Below are positions 37,475-47,555 of a stretch of 64,000 nt of DNA, piece after piece (positions within the stretch are counted from its first letter, which is position 1; the number at the start of each line of letters is the position of its first letter). Origin of the DNA: Saccharopolyspora gregorii (lineage in GTDB: Bacteria; Actinomycetota; Actinomycetes; Mycobacteriales; Pseudonocardiaceae); assembly GCF_024734405.1 (NCBI RefSeq), contig NZ_CP059556.1, positions 186,001-250,000 of the forward strand, written 5' to 3'. The position numbers and the translations under genes were made by a program. The notes under the pieces are model-generated. The model searched no databases and was not told the DNA's origin. It saw only the letters and a list, made by a program, of their open reading frames with translations.

Positions 37475-39748
37475 GTGGCGCTCGCCCTCTACCGCAAGTA
37501 CCGTCCGGCGACCTTCGCTGAGGTCGTCGGCCAAGAGCACGTCACCGAACCGCTGCGCACCGCGCTGTCGGCGCAGCGCATCAACCACGCGTACCTGTTC
37601 TCCGGGCCGCGCGGCTGCGGCAAGACGTCCAGCGCGCGCATCCTCGCCCGCTCGCTGAACTGCGCGCAGGGGCCGACGCCGGACCCGTGCGGGGAATGCG
37701 ACTCGTGCGTGGCGCTCGCCCCGGAGGGCTCCGGCAGCGTCGACGTCGTCGAGCTCGACGCGGCCAGCCACGGTGGCGTCGACGACACCCGCGAACTCCG
37801 CGACCGGGCCTTCTTCGCGCCCGCCCAATCGCGGTACCGCATCTTCATCATCGACGAAGCGCACATGGTGACCACGCAGGGCTTCAACGCCCTGCTGAAG
37901 ATCGTCGAAGAGCCGCCCGAACACCTCATCTTCGTGTTCGCCACCACCGAACCGGACAAGGTGCTCACCACCATCCGGTCCCGGACGCACCACTACCCGT
38001 TCCGGCTGATGCCGCCCGGGGTGATGCGCGAACTGCTCGAACGCATCTGCGGCGACGAGGGCGTGCGGGTCGAACCGGCCGTGTACCCGCTGGTGATCCG
38101 CGCGGGCGGCGGCTCGGCGCGCGACACGCTCAGCGTGCTCGACCAGCTGCTCGCCGGGGCCGGGGACGAGGGCGTCACCTACGAGCGGGCGGTGGCGCTG
38201 CTCGGCGTCACCGACGTGGCGCTCATCGACGACATGGTGGACGCGCTCGCCGCCGGGGACGGCGCCTCGGTGTACGGCACGGTCGACAAGCTCGTCGAAG
38301 CCGGGCACGATCCGCGCCGCTTCGCCGCCGACCTCCTCGACCGGCTCCGCGACCTGGTGCTGCTGCACGCGGTGCCCGACGCGGGCGGCCGCGGGCTCAT
38401 CGACGCGGCGGGTGACGAGCTCACCAAGATGCAGACGCAGAGCGAGCAGCTCGGCGCCGCCACGCTGTCCCGGTTCGCCGAGATCGTGCACACCGGGCTG
38501 CAGGACATGCGCGGGGCCACCGCGCCGCGGCTGCTGCTGGAACTGCTGTGCGCCCGGATGATGCTCCCGGCCGCGTCCGAGTCGGAGGGCGCGCTGCTGC
38601 AGCGCGTCGAGCAGGTCGAGCGGCGGATGACGCTGGCGCCGCCCGCGGCTGCCGACGGTTCCGCCGCTCCCGCTGCTCCCGCCGCTACCGCCGCTCCCGC
38701 CGCGGCCACCGGCCCGGCCGCAGCCGCTCCCGCCGGGGACGCGTCCGCCGGCAAGCGGGTGTTCCAGCGGCCCAGCGACCGGCAGACCGCGGCCGAACCG
38801 CAGGCCCCGGCTCAGCAAGCCCCGGCGCCGCAAGCCCCGGCTCCGCAAGCCCCGGCGCCGCAGGCGGCAGGGCTGGCCGCGCCGGAAGCGGAACCGGCGC
38901 CGCGGCCCGAGTCCCGGCAGCCCGAACCGCAGCAGCCCGAATCCCAGCAGGCGGCGCCGCCGCAGCCCGAACCGCAGCAGGGCCGCCCGGCCGCCGCTCC
39001 GGCTCCGCAGCCCGCGCAGTCCGAACCGTCCGAACCCGCGGTCGCCGACCCGGGCGCCGCGCACTCCGCGGGCTTCGGCGCCGCCGACGTGCGCCGGGTG
39101 TGGACCGACCTGCTGCGCGCCGTCGCCCAGCGCAACCGGCCCACCCAGGCGCTGCTGCTCAACGCGACGGTGCACGACTACACCGACGGCACGCTGGTGC
39201 TGACCATGCCCACCTCGGGGCTGGTGAAGCAGTTCGCGCAGCAGCGGCGCATCGACTTCGTGCGCGAGGCGATGGCCGAGGTGCTCGGCGCGGGGACGGA
39301 CTACGACGTGCGCTGCGTCGAAGCCGGTGCCGCCCCGCCGCCGCAGCGTCCCGCCGGGGCCGCGAAGCCCGCGTCCCAGCAGCCCGCGCAGCCCGCCGCG
39401 CCCCCGACCTACAGCAGGCCCAGCGCGGCGCAGCACCAGGAGCAGCGCCCACCGGAATCCGGCAACGGCCAGCGCCGTCCCGCCCCGGCCCGCCGCGGTG
39501 CGCCGTCCGGCCGGGGTCGCTCGGACGACATCCCGCCGCCCCCGGAGCCGCCGCCGGAGGACGAACCGCCGCCGGAGGACGCGTACCCGCCGCCCGCGGC
39601 GCCGCCGCCGGACGAGGAGGACGAGGAGTCGATGATCGCGGATTCCTCCCCGGCGTCCGCCGCCGAAGCGATGCCGCGCCGCGACCGGGAGGACGAGGCC
39701 GTGCAGCTGTTCACCGCCGAACTGGGCGCCCGCAAGATCGACGAGTGA
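37475..39748 (+). CDS. dnaX: DNA polymerase III subunits gamma/tau
   Basis: A 757-residue clamp-loader ATPase. Walker A GPRGCGKTSSA is near residues 44-54, a four-cysteine zinc module follows (CAQGPTPDPC, CDSC), then the DEAH-type Walker B IIDEAHM near 125 and sensor-1 FATTEPDKV. After about residue 385 comes a long Ala/Pro/Gln linker and a tau-like region around FGAADVRRVWTDLLRAVA, ending in the conserved AVQLFTAELGARKIDE. It loads the sliding clamp and tethers polymerase. The GTG at 37475 is 7 nt after TAGGGT, so the mRNA is probably leaderless. There is no ribosomal frameshift signal that I can see. Confidence 0.95.
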   Translation: MALALYRKYRPATFAEVVGQEHVTEPLRTALSAQRINHAYLFSGPRGCGKTSSARILARSLNCAQGPTPDPCGECDSCVALAPEGSGSVDVVELDAASHGGVDDTRELRDRAFFAPAQSRYRIFIIDEAHMVTTQGFNALLKIVEEPPEHLIFVFATTEPDKVLTTIRSRTHHYPFRLMPPGVMRELLERICGDEGVRVEPAVYPLVIRAGGGSARDTLSVLDQLLAGAGDEGVTYERAVALLGVTDVALIDDMVDALAAGDGASVYGTVDKLVEAGHDPRRFAADLLDRLRDLVLLHAVPDAGGRGLIDAAGDELTKMQTQSEQLGAATLSRFAEIVHTGLQDMRGATAPRLLLELLCARMMLPAASESEGALLQRVEQVERRMTLAPPAAADGSAAPAAPAATAAPAAATGPAAAAPAGDASAGKRVFQRPSDRQTAAEPQAPAQQAPAPQAPAPQAPAPQAAGLAAPEAEPAPRPESRQPEPQQPESQQAAPPQPEPQQGRPAAAPAPQPAQSEPSEPAVADPGAAHSAGFGAADVRRVWTDLLRAVAQRNRPTQALLLNATVHDYTDGTLVLTMPTSGLVKQFAQQRRIDFVREAMAEVLGAGTDYDVRCVEAGAAPPPQRPAGAAKPASQQPAQPAAPPTYSRPSAAQHQEQRPPESGNGQRRPAPARRGAPSGRGRSDDIPPPPEPPPEDEPPPEDAYPPPAAPPPDEEDEESMIADSSPASAAEAMPRRDREDEAVQLFTAELGARKIDE

Positions 39749-39756
39749 CGTCCCCA

Positions 39757-39805
39757 GGTGAACGGCCCACCGGCCCGGCCGCAACGGGCGAGTGGGCCGT
39801 TCACC
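39757..39805. terminator. Perfect inverted repeat between convergent genes (GGTGAACGGCC family)
   Basis: GGTGAACGGCCC (39757-39768) and GGGCCGTTCACC (39794-39805) pair perfectly over 12 bp. It lies between the ends of dnaX and the S9 peptidase, with 8 and 7 nt to the respective stops. A bidirectional terminator is the simplest reading. Confidence 0.75.
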
Positions 39806-39812
39806 CGGCGCG

Positions 39813-41627
39813 TCAGATCAGGTGGCGGGTGAGGAACGCCAGCGCCCTCGGGTAGGCGTCGAGGCGGTTGGCGCGCTTCGCCAAGCCGTGGCCCTCGTCG
39901 TCGAACACGAGCAGTTCGCACTCGACGCCACCGCGGCGGACCGCCGTCGCCAGCTGCTCGGCCTCGGACAGCGGCACCCGCGGGTCGTTCGCCCCGTGGA
40001 TCACGAACAGCGGCGCCGAGATCGCGTCCACGTGCGTCAGCGGCGAGGCCTCCCGCAGGAACTCGGCATCCGCGGCCAGCGAGCCGTACTCGCGTTCGCG
40101 GTGCGCCCGCCGGTACGGCGAGGTGTTCTCCAGGAACGTCACCAGCGAGGAGATGCCGACGATGTCCACCCCGGCGGCCCACCGCTCCGGCTGGAACGCC
40201 AACCCGGCCAGCACCATGTACCCGCCGTACGAGCCGCCCCACAGCGCCGACCGCGCCGGGTCCAGCCCGAGGCTCGGCAGCCAGTCGTGCAGCGCCGCGA
40301 GGTCCCGCACCGAATCGAGCCGCTTGCGCCCGTCGTCGGCGCTGTACCAGCGCTTCCCGTAACCGGTGGAGCCGCGCACGTTCGGCACCAGCACGGTGTG
40401 CCCCTGCGCGGCGAGCGCTTGCACGATCGGGTTGAAGGTGCGCACCGACTGGCCTTCCGGCCCGCCGTGGATGATCAGCACCGAGGAGCCGGTGGGGTCC
40501 TCGGGCCGGTACGCGAAGCACGGCACCTGCTCGCCGTCGGGCGTGGGAACCCGGTGCACCGACGGTGTGACCAGGCGTTCCCCGGCGAGCGCGGCCGCCG
40601 AGCCGGTCATCGCCAGCGGCGGGTCGTCCTGCTCGACGTCGAGGACCAGCACGTCGCCCGGCACGTCGGGGGCGCTGAAGGACAGCGCGACCAGCCGCGA
40701 ATCGGGGGACCACACGGGGGAGGGCAGCGGGAACGCGCACCAGCCGTCGCCGGGCAGCGGGACCTCCCGGCGCAGCCGCCCGGTCCGCGCGTCGTGCAGC
40801 GCCAGCCGGCCCGCGCCGTCGTCGTTCGCCTGCACCAGCAGCGAGTTCCCGTCCGGTGCCAGCCAGCCGAGCAGGTCGTGCTCCTCGGAGGTCACCAGCC
40901 AGGTGCGGTCGCCGGTGCGCGGGTCGATGCGGGCCACGCCGACGCGGTCCCGGTCGGCGTTGCTGCTCACGACCAGCCCGGAGTCGTCGGGCAGCCAGCG
41001 GACGTGCGTGTTGCGGGTGTGCTCGCCGGGTCCGGTGAGCACGCGGAGGCGCTCGCCGTCGGTGGTGGGCATCGTGTCCACCAGCAGCACCTGGTCGGAC
41101 ATCGGCCGCTCGCCGGGCAGCGTCAGCGCCAGGTAGTGGCTGTCCGGGGACGCGGCGGCCTCCTGCACCATGCCGCCGCCGTCGTAGACGACGATCTCCT
41201 CGCCGGTGAGCGCGCTGCGGATGACCACGTCGAAGTCGACGCCGTTGCGCCGGTTCGTGGCGTACACGAGCCGGCCGGGCAGCACGTCCAGCAGCCGGTG
41301 CACGTAGCGCGGGTCCCGCACCAGCGGCTGCAGGTCGTCGAGCTCGGCGGGCCGGGTGCGGCGGCGGTCCAGGCGCATCAGGGACAGCTGGCCGCGCTCG
41401 TTGCCGCCGGTGTCGTGCTGGATGATCGCCGCGCGCTCGCCGGGCAGGTACCGGCCGGTGACCGCGCCGGACAGGGCGGTCAGCGCGGTCGCGCCGCCGT
41501 TGGGGGAGAGCTCCACGAGCTGGGTGGAGCCCGACTCGTCGGACCCGGCGAGCACCCGTCCCGCCTCGTCCACGTCGAACGCCCGCCAGCTCGCCAGTTC
41601 CAGCAACCGCACCATGTCCACCGCCAT
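39813..41627 (-). CDS. S9-family prolyl oligopeptidase-like peptidase
   Basis: A 604-residue protein. An N-terminal beta-propeller (repeated strand motifs such as [39 protein letters not shown]) precedes a C-terminal alpha/beta hydrolase domain with the nucleophile elbow GGSYGG (Ser about 465), the acid in HGANDPRVP and the histidine in DDEGHG. Such acylaminoacyl-peptidase-like enzymes cleave short peptides in the cytosol. No signal peptide is visible. It converges on dnaX and separates it from ybaB-recR, which are adjacent in many genomes. Confidence 0.9.
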   Translation of the reverse strand: MAVDMVRLLELASWRAFDVDEAGRVLAGSDESGSTQLVELSPNGGATALTALSGAVTGRYLPGERAAIIQHDTGGNERGQLSLMRLDRRRTRPAELDDLQPLVRDPRYVHRLLDVLPGRLVYATNRRNGVDFDVVIRSALTGEEIVVYDGGGMVQEAAASPDSHYLALTLPGERPMSDQVLLVDTMPTTDGERLRVLTGPGEHTRNTHVRWLPDDSGLVVSSNADRDRVGVARIDPRTGDRTWLVTSEEHDLLGWLAPDGNSLLVQANDDGAGRLALHDARTGRLRREVPLPGDGWCAFPLPSPVWSPDSRLVALSFSAPDVPGDVLVLDVEQDDPPLAMTGSAAALAGERLVTPSVHRVPTPDGEQVPCFAYRPEDPTGSSVLIIHGGPEGQSVRTFNPIVQALAAQGHTVLVPNVRGSTGYGKRWYSADDGRKRLDSVRDLAALHDWLPSLGLDPARSALWGGSYGGYMVLAGLAFQPERWAAGVDIVGISSLVTFLENTSPYRRAHREREYGSLAADAEFLREASPLTHVDAISAPLFVIHGANDPRVPLSEAEQLATAVRRGGVECELLVFDDEGHGLAKRANRLDAYPRALAFLTRHLI

Positions 41628-41887
41628 GCGCTCACCTTGTCACGAGCGACGCCCCCGGGGACCTGCCGGGAGGAGGTGATCAACACCTTGATCGTTGCGG
41701 CCGGTGGGCGACGCGGGTTGGGCCGTCCGCCTGGTCGCGACCGGCCGCCCGGCGGAGTCGAGTGCTACCGCCGCAGGGGTGAAAACGGGCCACCGGACCC
41801 TGGGAAATTCGCCGCAGCGGCAGGACGGCCTCGGCGTCTTACGATGATCGGCGACCGCTCAGCCGCCGCGTTGCTGGAAGAGGACCC
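41628..41887. promoter_or_regulatory. Divergent region with GATCAA/TTGATC palindrome
   Basis: GATCAAcaccTTGATC at 41678-41693 is a perfect palindrome with 4-bp spacer in the 260 bp between the S9 peptidase and the thaumatin-like gene. It could be an operator. Nothing else stands out. Confidence 0.45.
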
Positions 41888-42628
41888 ATGCGGACATCAG
41901 CGTGCCTGCTCACCGGCCTGCTCCTGCTCACCGGGGCCGCTTCGGCCACGGCGCAGGAAACCCCGGACCACACCGTCACCTTCGTCAACGATTCCGGCGA
42001 GCAGCTGTGGATCGGCAGCACCACCAACCCGGACGGCTCGGAACAGCTCACCGGCCTGCCGGTGCTGGCGGACGGCGAGTCCGCGACGATCACCGTCCCC
42101 GAGTCCGGCGAAGCGGGGCACTGGCGCGGCAAGTTCTTCGCCCGCCAGGGCTGCTCCGGCGAACCGGGCGCCGACTTCCACTGCGCCATCGGCGACTGCG
42201 GCCCGGAGGCGGACACCTGCACCACCGGTGAGGAACCGGCGGGGCTGGCGGAGTTCAACTTCGACCCCGCCGACCCGGACGCCCCCTGGTACAACGTCAG
42301 CTACGTCAACGCGGTGTCGCTGCCGATCACCATCGAACCGGACGACGCCGACCCGCCGCCGGACTCCAACCAGTGCGAGCAGGTCGGCTGTGCGGAACCG
42401 CTGCTGCCGTACTGCCCGCCGGAGAACCTCACCGGCGGCGAGGACGGGCAGCCACAGCTGTGCACGAACCCGAGCCGCGACGAGAAGACGCCCTACAGCG
42501 ACGCCCTCAACGAGCACTGCCCGCGCGCGTACGGGTGGTCGAAGCAGGACCAGGAACCGGGCAACGACGTCATGCGCAACTGCCCGTCCTGCGGCGGCCT
42601 CACCGTCACCTTCCACCGGCCGAGCTGA
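41888..42628 (+). CDS. Secreted thaumatin-like (PR-5 family) protein
   Basis: A 246-residue exported protein. A signal peptide ([17 protein letters not shown]) ends near residue 23. The mature part follows the thaumatin fold: [63 protein letters not shown], a Cys-rich middle ([15 protein letters not shown]) and a C-terminal [18 protein letters not shown]. It has 12 or more cysteines for disulfides. Bacterial members are secreted with unknown role; glucan binding is known for plant relatives. It lies unexpectedly between dnaX and ybaB. The ATG has GGAAGAGG upstream. Confidence 0.88.
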   Translation: MRTSACLLTGLLLLTGAASATAQETPDHTVTFVNDSGEQLWIGSTTNPDGSEQLTGLPVLADGESATITVPESGEAGHWRGKFFARQGCSGEPGADFHCAIGDCGPEADTCTTGEEPAGLAEFNFDPADPDAPWYNVSYVNAVSLPITIEPDDADPPPDSNQCEQVGCAEPLLPYCPPENLTGGEDGQPQLCTNPSRDEKTPYSDALNEHCPRAYGWSKQDQEPGNDVMRNCPSCGGLTVTFHRPS

Positions 42629-42812
42629 CCCGCGGGCCGACACGGCGGGTGGTCGCGGCCGGGGCGGCTCCGGCACGACTACCCTGGGCGGAGTGCCCGT
42701 TCGGGCACGTGCCCACGCTGGGTTCGGGCCGGTGAGCCGGAACGCCGGGCGCGATCGACAGCGCCACGCGACGAACCCCAGCGGCGACCGCGAACAGCTC
42801 TGGAGGACCACG

Positions 42813-43163
42813 GTGCAACCGGGTGGCCAGCCGAACATGCAGCAGATCATGGAACAGGCGCAGCAGATGCAGCAGCAGCTGATGAGCGCGCAGCAGGAAC
42901 TCGCCGACGCGGAAGCGACCGGCAGCGCGGGCGGCGGGCTGGTGACGGCGGTCGTCAGCGGCACCGGCGAGCTCAAGGCCGTGACCATCGACCCGAAGGC
43001 CGCCGACCCCGAGGACACCGAGACGCTCTCGGACCTGGTGGTGGCCGCGGTGCGCGACGCGAACCGGGCGGCGCAGGAGCTCCAGGCGGAGAAGATGGGC
43101 CCGGTGACCGGCGCGCTGGGCGGCGGCCAGGGACTGGGCGGGCTCGGCCTGCCCGGCATGTGA
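42813..43163 (+). CDS. YbaB/EbfC nucleoid-associated protein
   Basis: A 116-residue YbaB-family protein: an N-terminal coiled helix ([20 protein letters not shown]), then the DNA-binding strand region [20 protein letters not shown] and a C-terminal helix, closing with a Gly-rich tail. The GTG at 42813 has GGAGGA 6 nt upstream. TACCCT at 42680-42685 sits exactly 7 nt before an in-frame GTG at 42693, so a 40-residue longer leaderless form is conceivable, but that extension is Arg-rich and looks untranslated. It pairs with recR 13 bp downstream, as in most bacteria. Confidence 0.93.
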   Translation: MQPGGQPNMQQIMEQAQQMQQQLMSAQQELADAEATGSAGGGLVTAVVSGTGELKAVTIDPKAADPEDTETLSDLVVAAVRDANRAAQELQAEKMGPVTGALGGGQGLGGLGLPGM

Positions 43164-43176
43164 CGGAGCGTCCACG

Positions 43177-43773
43177 GTGTACGAAGGTCCGGTCCAGGAC
43201 TTGATCGACGAGCTGGGCAGGCTGCCCGGCATCGGTCCGAAGAGCGCCCAGCGCCTCGCCTTCCACCTGCTCGCGGCGGAACCGGCGGACGTGACCCGGT
43301 TGCAGGAGGTGCTGCAGAAGGTCAAGGAAGGCGTGATGTTCTGCGAGATCTGCGGCAACGTCTCCGAGCAGGAGAAGTGCCGGATCTGCCAGGACGCCCG
43401 CCGCGACACCGCGCTGGTGTGCGTGGTCGAGGAGCCCAAGGACGTCCTCGCGGTGGAGCGCACCCGCGAGTTCAAGGGCCGCTACCACGTGCTCGGCGGT
43501 GCGCTGGACCCGTTGTCGGGCATCGGTCCGGACCAGCTCCGGGTGCGCCAGCTGCTGACCCGCATCGGGACCGACGAGATCACCGAGGTGATCATCGCGA
43601 CGGACCCGAACACCGAGGGGGAGGCGACGGCGACGTACCTGGTGCGGATGCTGCGGGACTTCCCCGGGCTGAACGTGACGCGGCTGGCCTCGGGCCTGCC
43701 GATGGGCGGTGACCTGGAGTTCGCGGACGAGCTGACGTTGGGGCGCGCCCTGTCGGGCCGCCGCGCGATGTGA
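43177..43773 (+). CDS. recR: Recombination protein RecR
   Basis: A 198-residue protein with an HhH motif ([18 protein letters not shown]), a four-cysteine zinc finger beginning at Cys56 (CEICGN, then CRIC), a TOPRIM domain ([28 protein letters not shown]) and the C-terminal [19 protein letters not shown]. It forms a clamp that helps load RecA at gaps together with RecO. A GTG start; it follows ybaB by 13 bp. Confidence 0.95.
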   Translation: MYEGPVQDLIDELGRLPGIGPKSAQRLAFHLLAAEPADVTRLQEVLQKVKEGVMFCEICGNVSEQEKCRICQDARRDTALVCVVEEPKDVLAVERTREFKGRYHVLGGALDPLSGIGPDQLRVRQLLTRIGTDEITEVIIATDPNTEGEATATYLVRMLRDFPGLNVTRLASGLPMGGDLEFADELTLGRALSGRRAM

Positions 43774-43822
43774 ACCGGGTGGCGGGGCGCGGGGCGTCCC
43801 GCCACCGGGTCGAGGTACCGCG

Positions 43823-44407
43823 GTGAACGAGTTCGAGCGGGCCGCCGACGCGGCGGTCGCGCACCTGCTGGCGGCCCCGGCGCGGCTGGGCCCGGTGCGG
43901 GTGCTGGCGGTGGACGGCCCGTCGGGGGCGGGCAAGTCCACGTTCGCCGGCCTGCTGCTGTCCCGGCTGGGCGGGGTCGACGCCCGCCTGGTCCGCACCG
44001 ATGACTTCGCCACCTGGGACGAGCCGGTCGAGTGGTGGCCCCGGTTGCGCGCGGGCGTGCTGGAGCCGCTGGCCGCGGGCCGGCCCGGCGGGTACCGCCG
44101 CACCGAGTGGCCGGGCGGGCGCCCGGTGCTGGGCGCGCACGTGCCGGTTCCGGTGCCGGAAGTCCTGGTGCTGGAAGGGGTTTCCGCCGCGCGCGCGGAC
44201 CTCGCGCCACGATTGTCCGCTGTGGTCTGGGTGGAACCGGTGGGGCCGGCCGCGCGCCTGGAGCGGGCGGTGGCGCGGGACGGGGAGAGCGCGCGCGGCG
44301 AGCTGCGCCGCTGGCAGCGCTTCGAGCGGGACTGGTTCGCCGCCGACGGCACCCGCGCCCGCGCCGACGTCCGGATCGGCCCCGCCGCGACCGGCGCACC
44401 CGGCTGA
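43823..44407 (+). CDS. P-loop nucleoside/uridine kinase-like protein
   Basis: A 194-residue P-loop protein with Walker A VDGPSGAGKSTFA near residues 30-42, an acidic TDDFATWDEPVEWWPRL segment and a Walker-B-like VLVLEGVSAARADL. This pattern is of the uridine kinase / phosphoribulokinase-like group found after recR in several actinobacteria. The phosphate acceptor is unknown. It starts at a GTG with GAGG upstream; a terminator hairpin follows at 44431. Confidence 0.8.
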   Translation: MNEFERAADAAVAHLLAAPARLGPVRVLAVDGPSGAGKSTFAGLLLSRLGGVDARLVRTDDFATWDEPVEWWPRLRAGVLEPLAAGRPGGYRRTEWPGGRPVLGAHVPVPVPEVLVLEGVSAARADLAPRLSAVVWVEPVGPAARLERAVARDGESARGELRRWQRFERDWFAADGTRARADVRIGPAATGAPG

Positions 44408-44430
44408 TCCGCTCGGCGGGAATCGCGCTC

Positions 44431-44456
44431 GCCCGGCCTCGGACAACGGGCCGGGC
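44431..44456 (+). terminator. Hairpin after the kinase gene
   Basis: GCCCGGCC and GGCCGGGC form a perfect 8-bp stem 24 nt after the stop. Confidence 0.65.
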
Positions 44457-44764
44457 GAACTGGGAATCGCTGCTGCGAGATCGTGCCGGAATCGACGGTG
44501 AACGGTGCACCGGATTGAGCCGTCCGGGTCAATTCCGCGGCGGGAAAACCGCGTCCGCGCGGGAATGAGAACTGATCTGACGGGGCGAACGTGCAGGTCA
44601 GCGCGGGTGCTGCGCATTCCCGGAATTCCCGGCGATCGTTGGGAAAATTCGCGAGCGCGGATTCGTCGAGGTAGCGAGATCGTAACCTGACCTACTCCAA
44701 TGGGGGCGCCGCGCGGGCTATTGTTCTCCGCAATGTGAGACCTGAGACACATCGAGGTGCTGTG
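44457..44764 (+). promoter_or_regulatory. Upstream region of the oligopeptide transporter operon
   Basis: No gene is seen in about 300 bp. TATTGT near 44718 is a -10 candidate, and GTAACCTGACCTACT lies just before it. GAGGTG before the ATG at 44765 is the ribosome binding site. Confidence 0.45.
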
Positions 44765-46450
44765 ATGAGAGCTCCGTCGAGGCCGCACCCGTCCGGCATC
44801 CGGCGCCGGGCCGCGATCGCGGGAATCGCCTGCGCGCTCGTGGCAGCAGCGGCAGGATGTGCCGAGTCCCAACGCGGCGAGGGCGGTGGTGAGGGCGGCA
44901 GCCTCACCTTCGGCGCCGCGGGGGCCCCCGACCTGTTCGACCCGTTCTACGCCTCCGACGGCGAGACGTTCCGCGTCACCCGCCAGATCATGGAAGGGCT
45001 CGTCGGTTTCAAGGCGGGCACCGCCGACGTCGAACCGGAGCTCGCCGAGAGCTGGGAGCACACCGCCGACGGCAAGGCCTGGACCTTCCACCTGCGGCAG
45101 GGCGTGAAGTTCCACGACGGCACCGACTTCGACGGCAGCGCGGTCTGCGCGAACTTCGAGCGCTGGTATCACCAGACCGGAGCCGGGCAGAACAACGCGC
45201 TGTCCTACTACTGGATCGAGAACTTCGGCGGCTTCGCCGACGGCGCGCAGCCCTCGCTGTACGCGTCCTGCGAGAGCCCGGACCCGGCGACCGCGACCGT
45301 GCACCTCACCCGCGCCACCTCGAAGTTCCCCGACCTGCTCGGCCTGCCCGCGTTCAGCATGCAGTCACCCGCGGCGATGGAGCGGTACCGGGCGAACGAC
45401 GTGCGCGCCGTGGGCGACAGCTTCACCTACCCCGAGTACGCGCGGTCGCACCCGACGGGCACCGGACCGTTCCGGTTCGTCTCCTACGACCAGGGCAACG
45501 CCGCGATCCGGTTGGAGCGCAACGACGAGTACTGGGGCGAGAAGGCGAAGCTGCACGACCTCACGTTCCGGATCATCCCGGACGAGACCACCCGCAAGCA
45601 GGAACTCGAATCCGGCGGCATCGACGGCTACGACCTGCCGAACGCCGCCGACCTGAAGTCGTTGCGGGACGCGGGGAACCAGGTCGAGGTCCGCGACCCG
45701 TTCAACATCATGTACCTGGGGATCACGCAGAAGAACAACCCGAAGCTGCGCGACCTGCGGGTGCGCCAGGCGCTGGCGCACGCGGTGGACCGGGAGAACC
45801 TGGTGCGGGCGAACCTGCCGGAAGGCGCCGAGGTCGCCACCCAGTTCTACCCGGACACCGTCGACGGCTGGGCGCCCGACGTGCGGCAGTACCCGCACGA
45901 CCCGGACCGCGCCCGGCAGCTGCTCGCCGAAGCGGGCGCCGCCGACCTCACCCTGACCTTCTACTGGCCCGCCGAGGTGACCCGGCCCTACATGCCGGAC
46001 CCGCAGGGCATCTACAACGCGCTCGCCGAAGACCTCCGCGAGGTCGGCATCACGGTGAACGCGGTGAGCAAGCCGTGGAACGGCGGCTACATCGACGACG
46101 TGGACAACGCCCGCGCCGACGTCTTCCTGCTCGGCTGGACCGGGGACTACAACACGCCGGACAACTTCATCGGCACGTTCTTCGGCACGCCCACGAGCCG
46201 CTTCTACACCGCGGGATCCCCGTGGGGCGAGCAGCTGGCCGCCGAACTCCGGGCCGCCGACGGCGAACCGGACGAGGCGAAGCGCAACGGCTTGTACCAG
46301 GAGATCAACCGCAAGCTGCTGGCCGAGTACCTGCCCGCCGTGCCGCTGTCGCACTCGCCGCCCGCGATCGTGGTCGGCGAGAACGTGCACGGGCTCGTCC
46401 CGTCCCCGCTGACCGCGGAGGAGTTCGCCGGGGTGACCGTCACCGGCTGA
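44765..46450 (+). CDS. Peptide ABC transporter substrate-binding lipoprotein (SBP family 5)
   Basis: A 561-residue family 5 (OppA/DppA type) binding protein. An N-terminal basic stretch and hydrophobic segment end in the lipobox AAAAGC (Cys32), then LTFGAAGAPDLFDPF, the family signature region LAESWEHTADGKAWTFHLRQ and the late segment VRQALAHAVDREN. It is anchored to the outer face of the membrane and should capture oligopeptides or similar solutes. It heads an operon with two permeases and two ATPases. The exact ligand cannot be inferred. Confidence 0.93.
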   Translation: MRAPSRPHPSGIRRRAAIAGIACALVAAAAGCAESQRGEGGGEGGSLTFGAAGAPDLFDPFYASDGETFRVTRQIMEGLVGFKAGTADVEPELAESWEHTADGKAWTFHLRQGVKFHDGTDFDGSAVCANFERWYHQTGAGQNNALSYYWIENFGGFADGAQPSLYASCESPDPATATVHLTRATSKFPDLLGLPAFSMQSPAAMERYRANDVRAVGDSFTYPEYARSHPTGTGPFRFVSYDQGNAAIRLERNDEYWGEKAKLHDLTFRIIPDETTRKQELESGGIDGYDLPNAADLKSLRDAGNQVEVRDPFNIMYLGITQKNNPKLRDLRVRQALAHAVDRENLVRANLPEGAEVATQFYPDTVDGWAPDVRQYPHDPDRARQLLAEAGAADLTLTFYWPAEVTRPYMPDPQGIYNALAEDLREVGITVNAVSKPWNGGYIDDVDNARADVFLLGWTGDYNTPDNFIGTFFGTPTSRFYTAGSPWGEQLAAELRAADGEPDEAKRNGLYQEINRKLLAEYLPAVPLSHSPPAIVVGENVHGLVPSPLTAEEFAGVTVTG

Positions 46451-46544
46451 TCCCCGGGCCGCCGCGATCCGATCGCGGCGGACCGCACCGGCGGACCCGA
46501 GGTCCGTCCATACAGGACGCAGTACCGCACAACCCGGGGGACGC

Positions 46545-47555
46545 GTGCTCCGCTACACGATCCGGCGACTGGCGCAGCTGGTGCTCGTCGCCTTCGTCCT
46601 GTCCGTGCTGCTGTTCGGCTGGCTGCGGCTGCTGCCCGGCGGGCCGGTGTCCGCGCTGCTCGGCGACCGCGCCACCCCCGAATCCCGGGCCGCGCTGGAA
46701 GCGCAGCTCGGGCTGGACCAGCCGATCTGGTCGCAGTACGGGAAGTTCCTGCTGCGCGCGCTCAGCGGCGACTTCGGCACCTCCACCGGCGTGGAGCGCG
46801 GATCGCCCGCCGTGCAGGTGTTCCTCACCCGCTTCCCCGCGACCATCGAGCTCTCGCTGCTGGCGCTGCTGCTCGCCGTCGCCGTCGGCATCCCGCTCGG
46901 CTACCTCGCCGCCCGCCGCCGCGGCGGGTGGTGGGACAACCTGAGCATCACCTGGTCGCTCGTCGGCGTCGCGGTGCCGGTGTTCTTCCTGGCGTTCCTG
47001 CTGAAGTTCGTGTTCGCCGTGCAGCTGGGCTGGCTGCCCGCGTCCGGCAGGCAGGACGTCGGGCTCGACGCCACCCGGGTCACCGGCTTCTACGTCCTCG
47101 ACGGGCTCCTGACCCGCGAGTGGGACGCCGCGTGGAACGCGCTGGTGCACCTGGCGCTGCCCGCGGTCGCGCTGTCCACCATCCCGTTCGCGGTGATCTT
47201 CCGGATCACCCGGGCCGCCGTCCTCGACGTGCTCGACGAGGACTACGTGCGCACCGCCCGCGCCAAGGGGCTCAGCGGGGCGGTGATCCGGCGCAGGCAC
47301 GTGCTGCACAACGCGCTGCTGCCGGTGGTCACCACCGTCGGCCTGCAGACCGGGGCGCTGCTCGCGGGCGCCGTGCTCACCGAGCGGGTGTTCAACATCG
47401 CCGGGATCGGCCAAGCCGTCGCCGTCGGCTTCGAGCGCAAGGACTTCCCGGTGCTGCAAGTGGTGATCCTGGCGGCGGCGATGGTGTACGTGCTGGTCAA
47501 CCTGCTCGTCGACCTCTCGTACGCGTTGATCGACCCCCGATTGCGGGCGAGGTGA
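46545..47555 (+). CDS. Peptide ABC transporter permease (OppB/DppB-like)
   Basis: A 336-residue permease with six hydrophobic segments and the EAA loop RTARAKGLSGAVIRRRHVLH near residue 245 that contacts the ATPases. It begins LRYTIRRLAQLVLVAFVLSV, typical of DppB. GTG start with GGGGGA upstream; 94 bp after the binding-protein gene. Its stop overlaps the start of the next permease. Confidence 0.93.
   Translation: MLRYTIRRLAQLVLVAFVLSVLLFGWLRLLPGGPVSALLGDRATPESRAALEAQLGLDQPIWSQYGKFLLRALSGDFGTSTGVERGSPAVQVFLTRFPATIELSLLALLLAVAVGIPLGYLAARRRGGWWDNLSITWSLVGVAVPVFFLAFLLKFVFAVQLGWLPASGRQDVGLDATRVTGFYVLDGLLTREWDAAWNALVHLALPAVALSTIPFAVIFRITRAAVLDVLDEDYVRTARAKGLSGAVIRRRHVLHNALLPVVTTVGLQTGALLAGAVLTERVFNIAGIGQAVAVGFERKDFPVLQVVILAAAMVYVLVNLLVDLSYALIDPRLRAR

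Noticed and set aside
42693-42812. Forty-residue N-terminal extension of YbaB from a leaderless GTG
   Set aside because: TACCCT is well placed, but the extension is Arg-rich and unlike the family, and GGAGGA marks the start at 42813.
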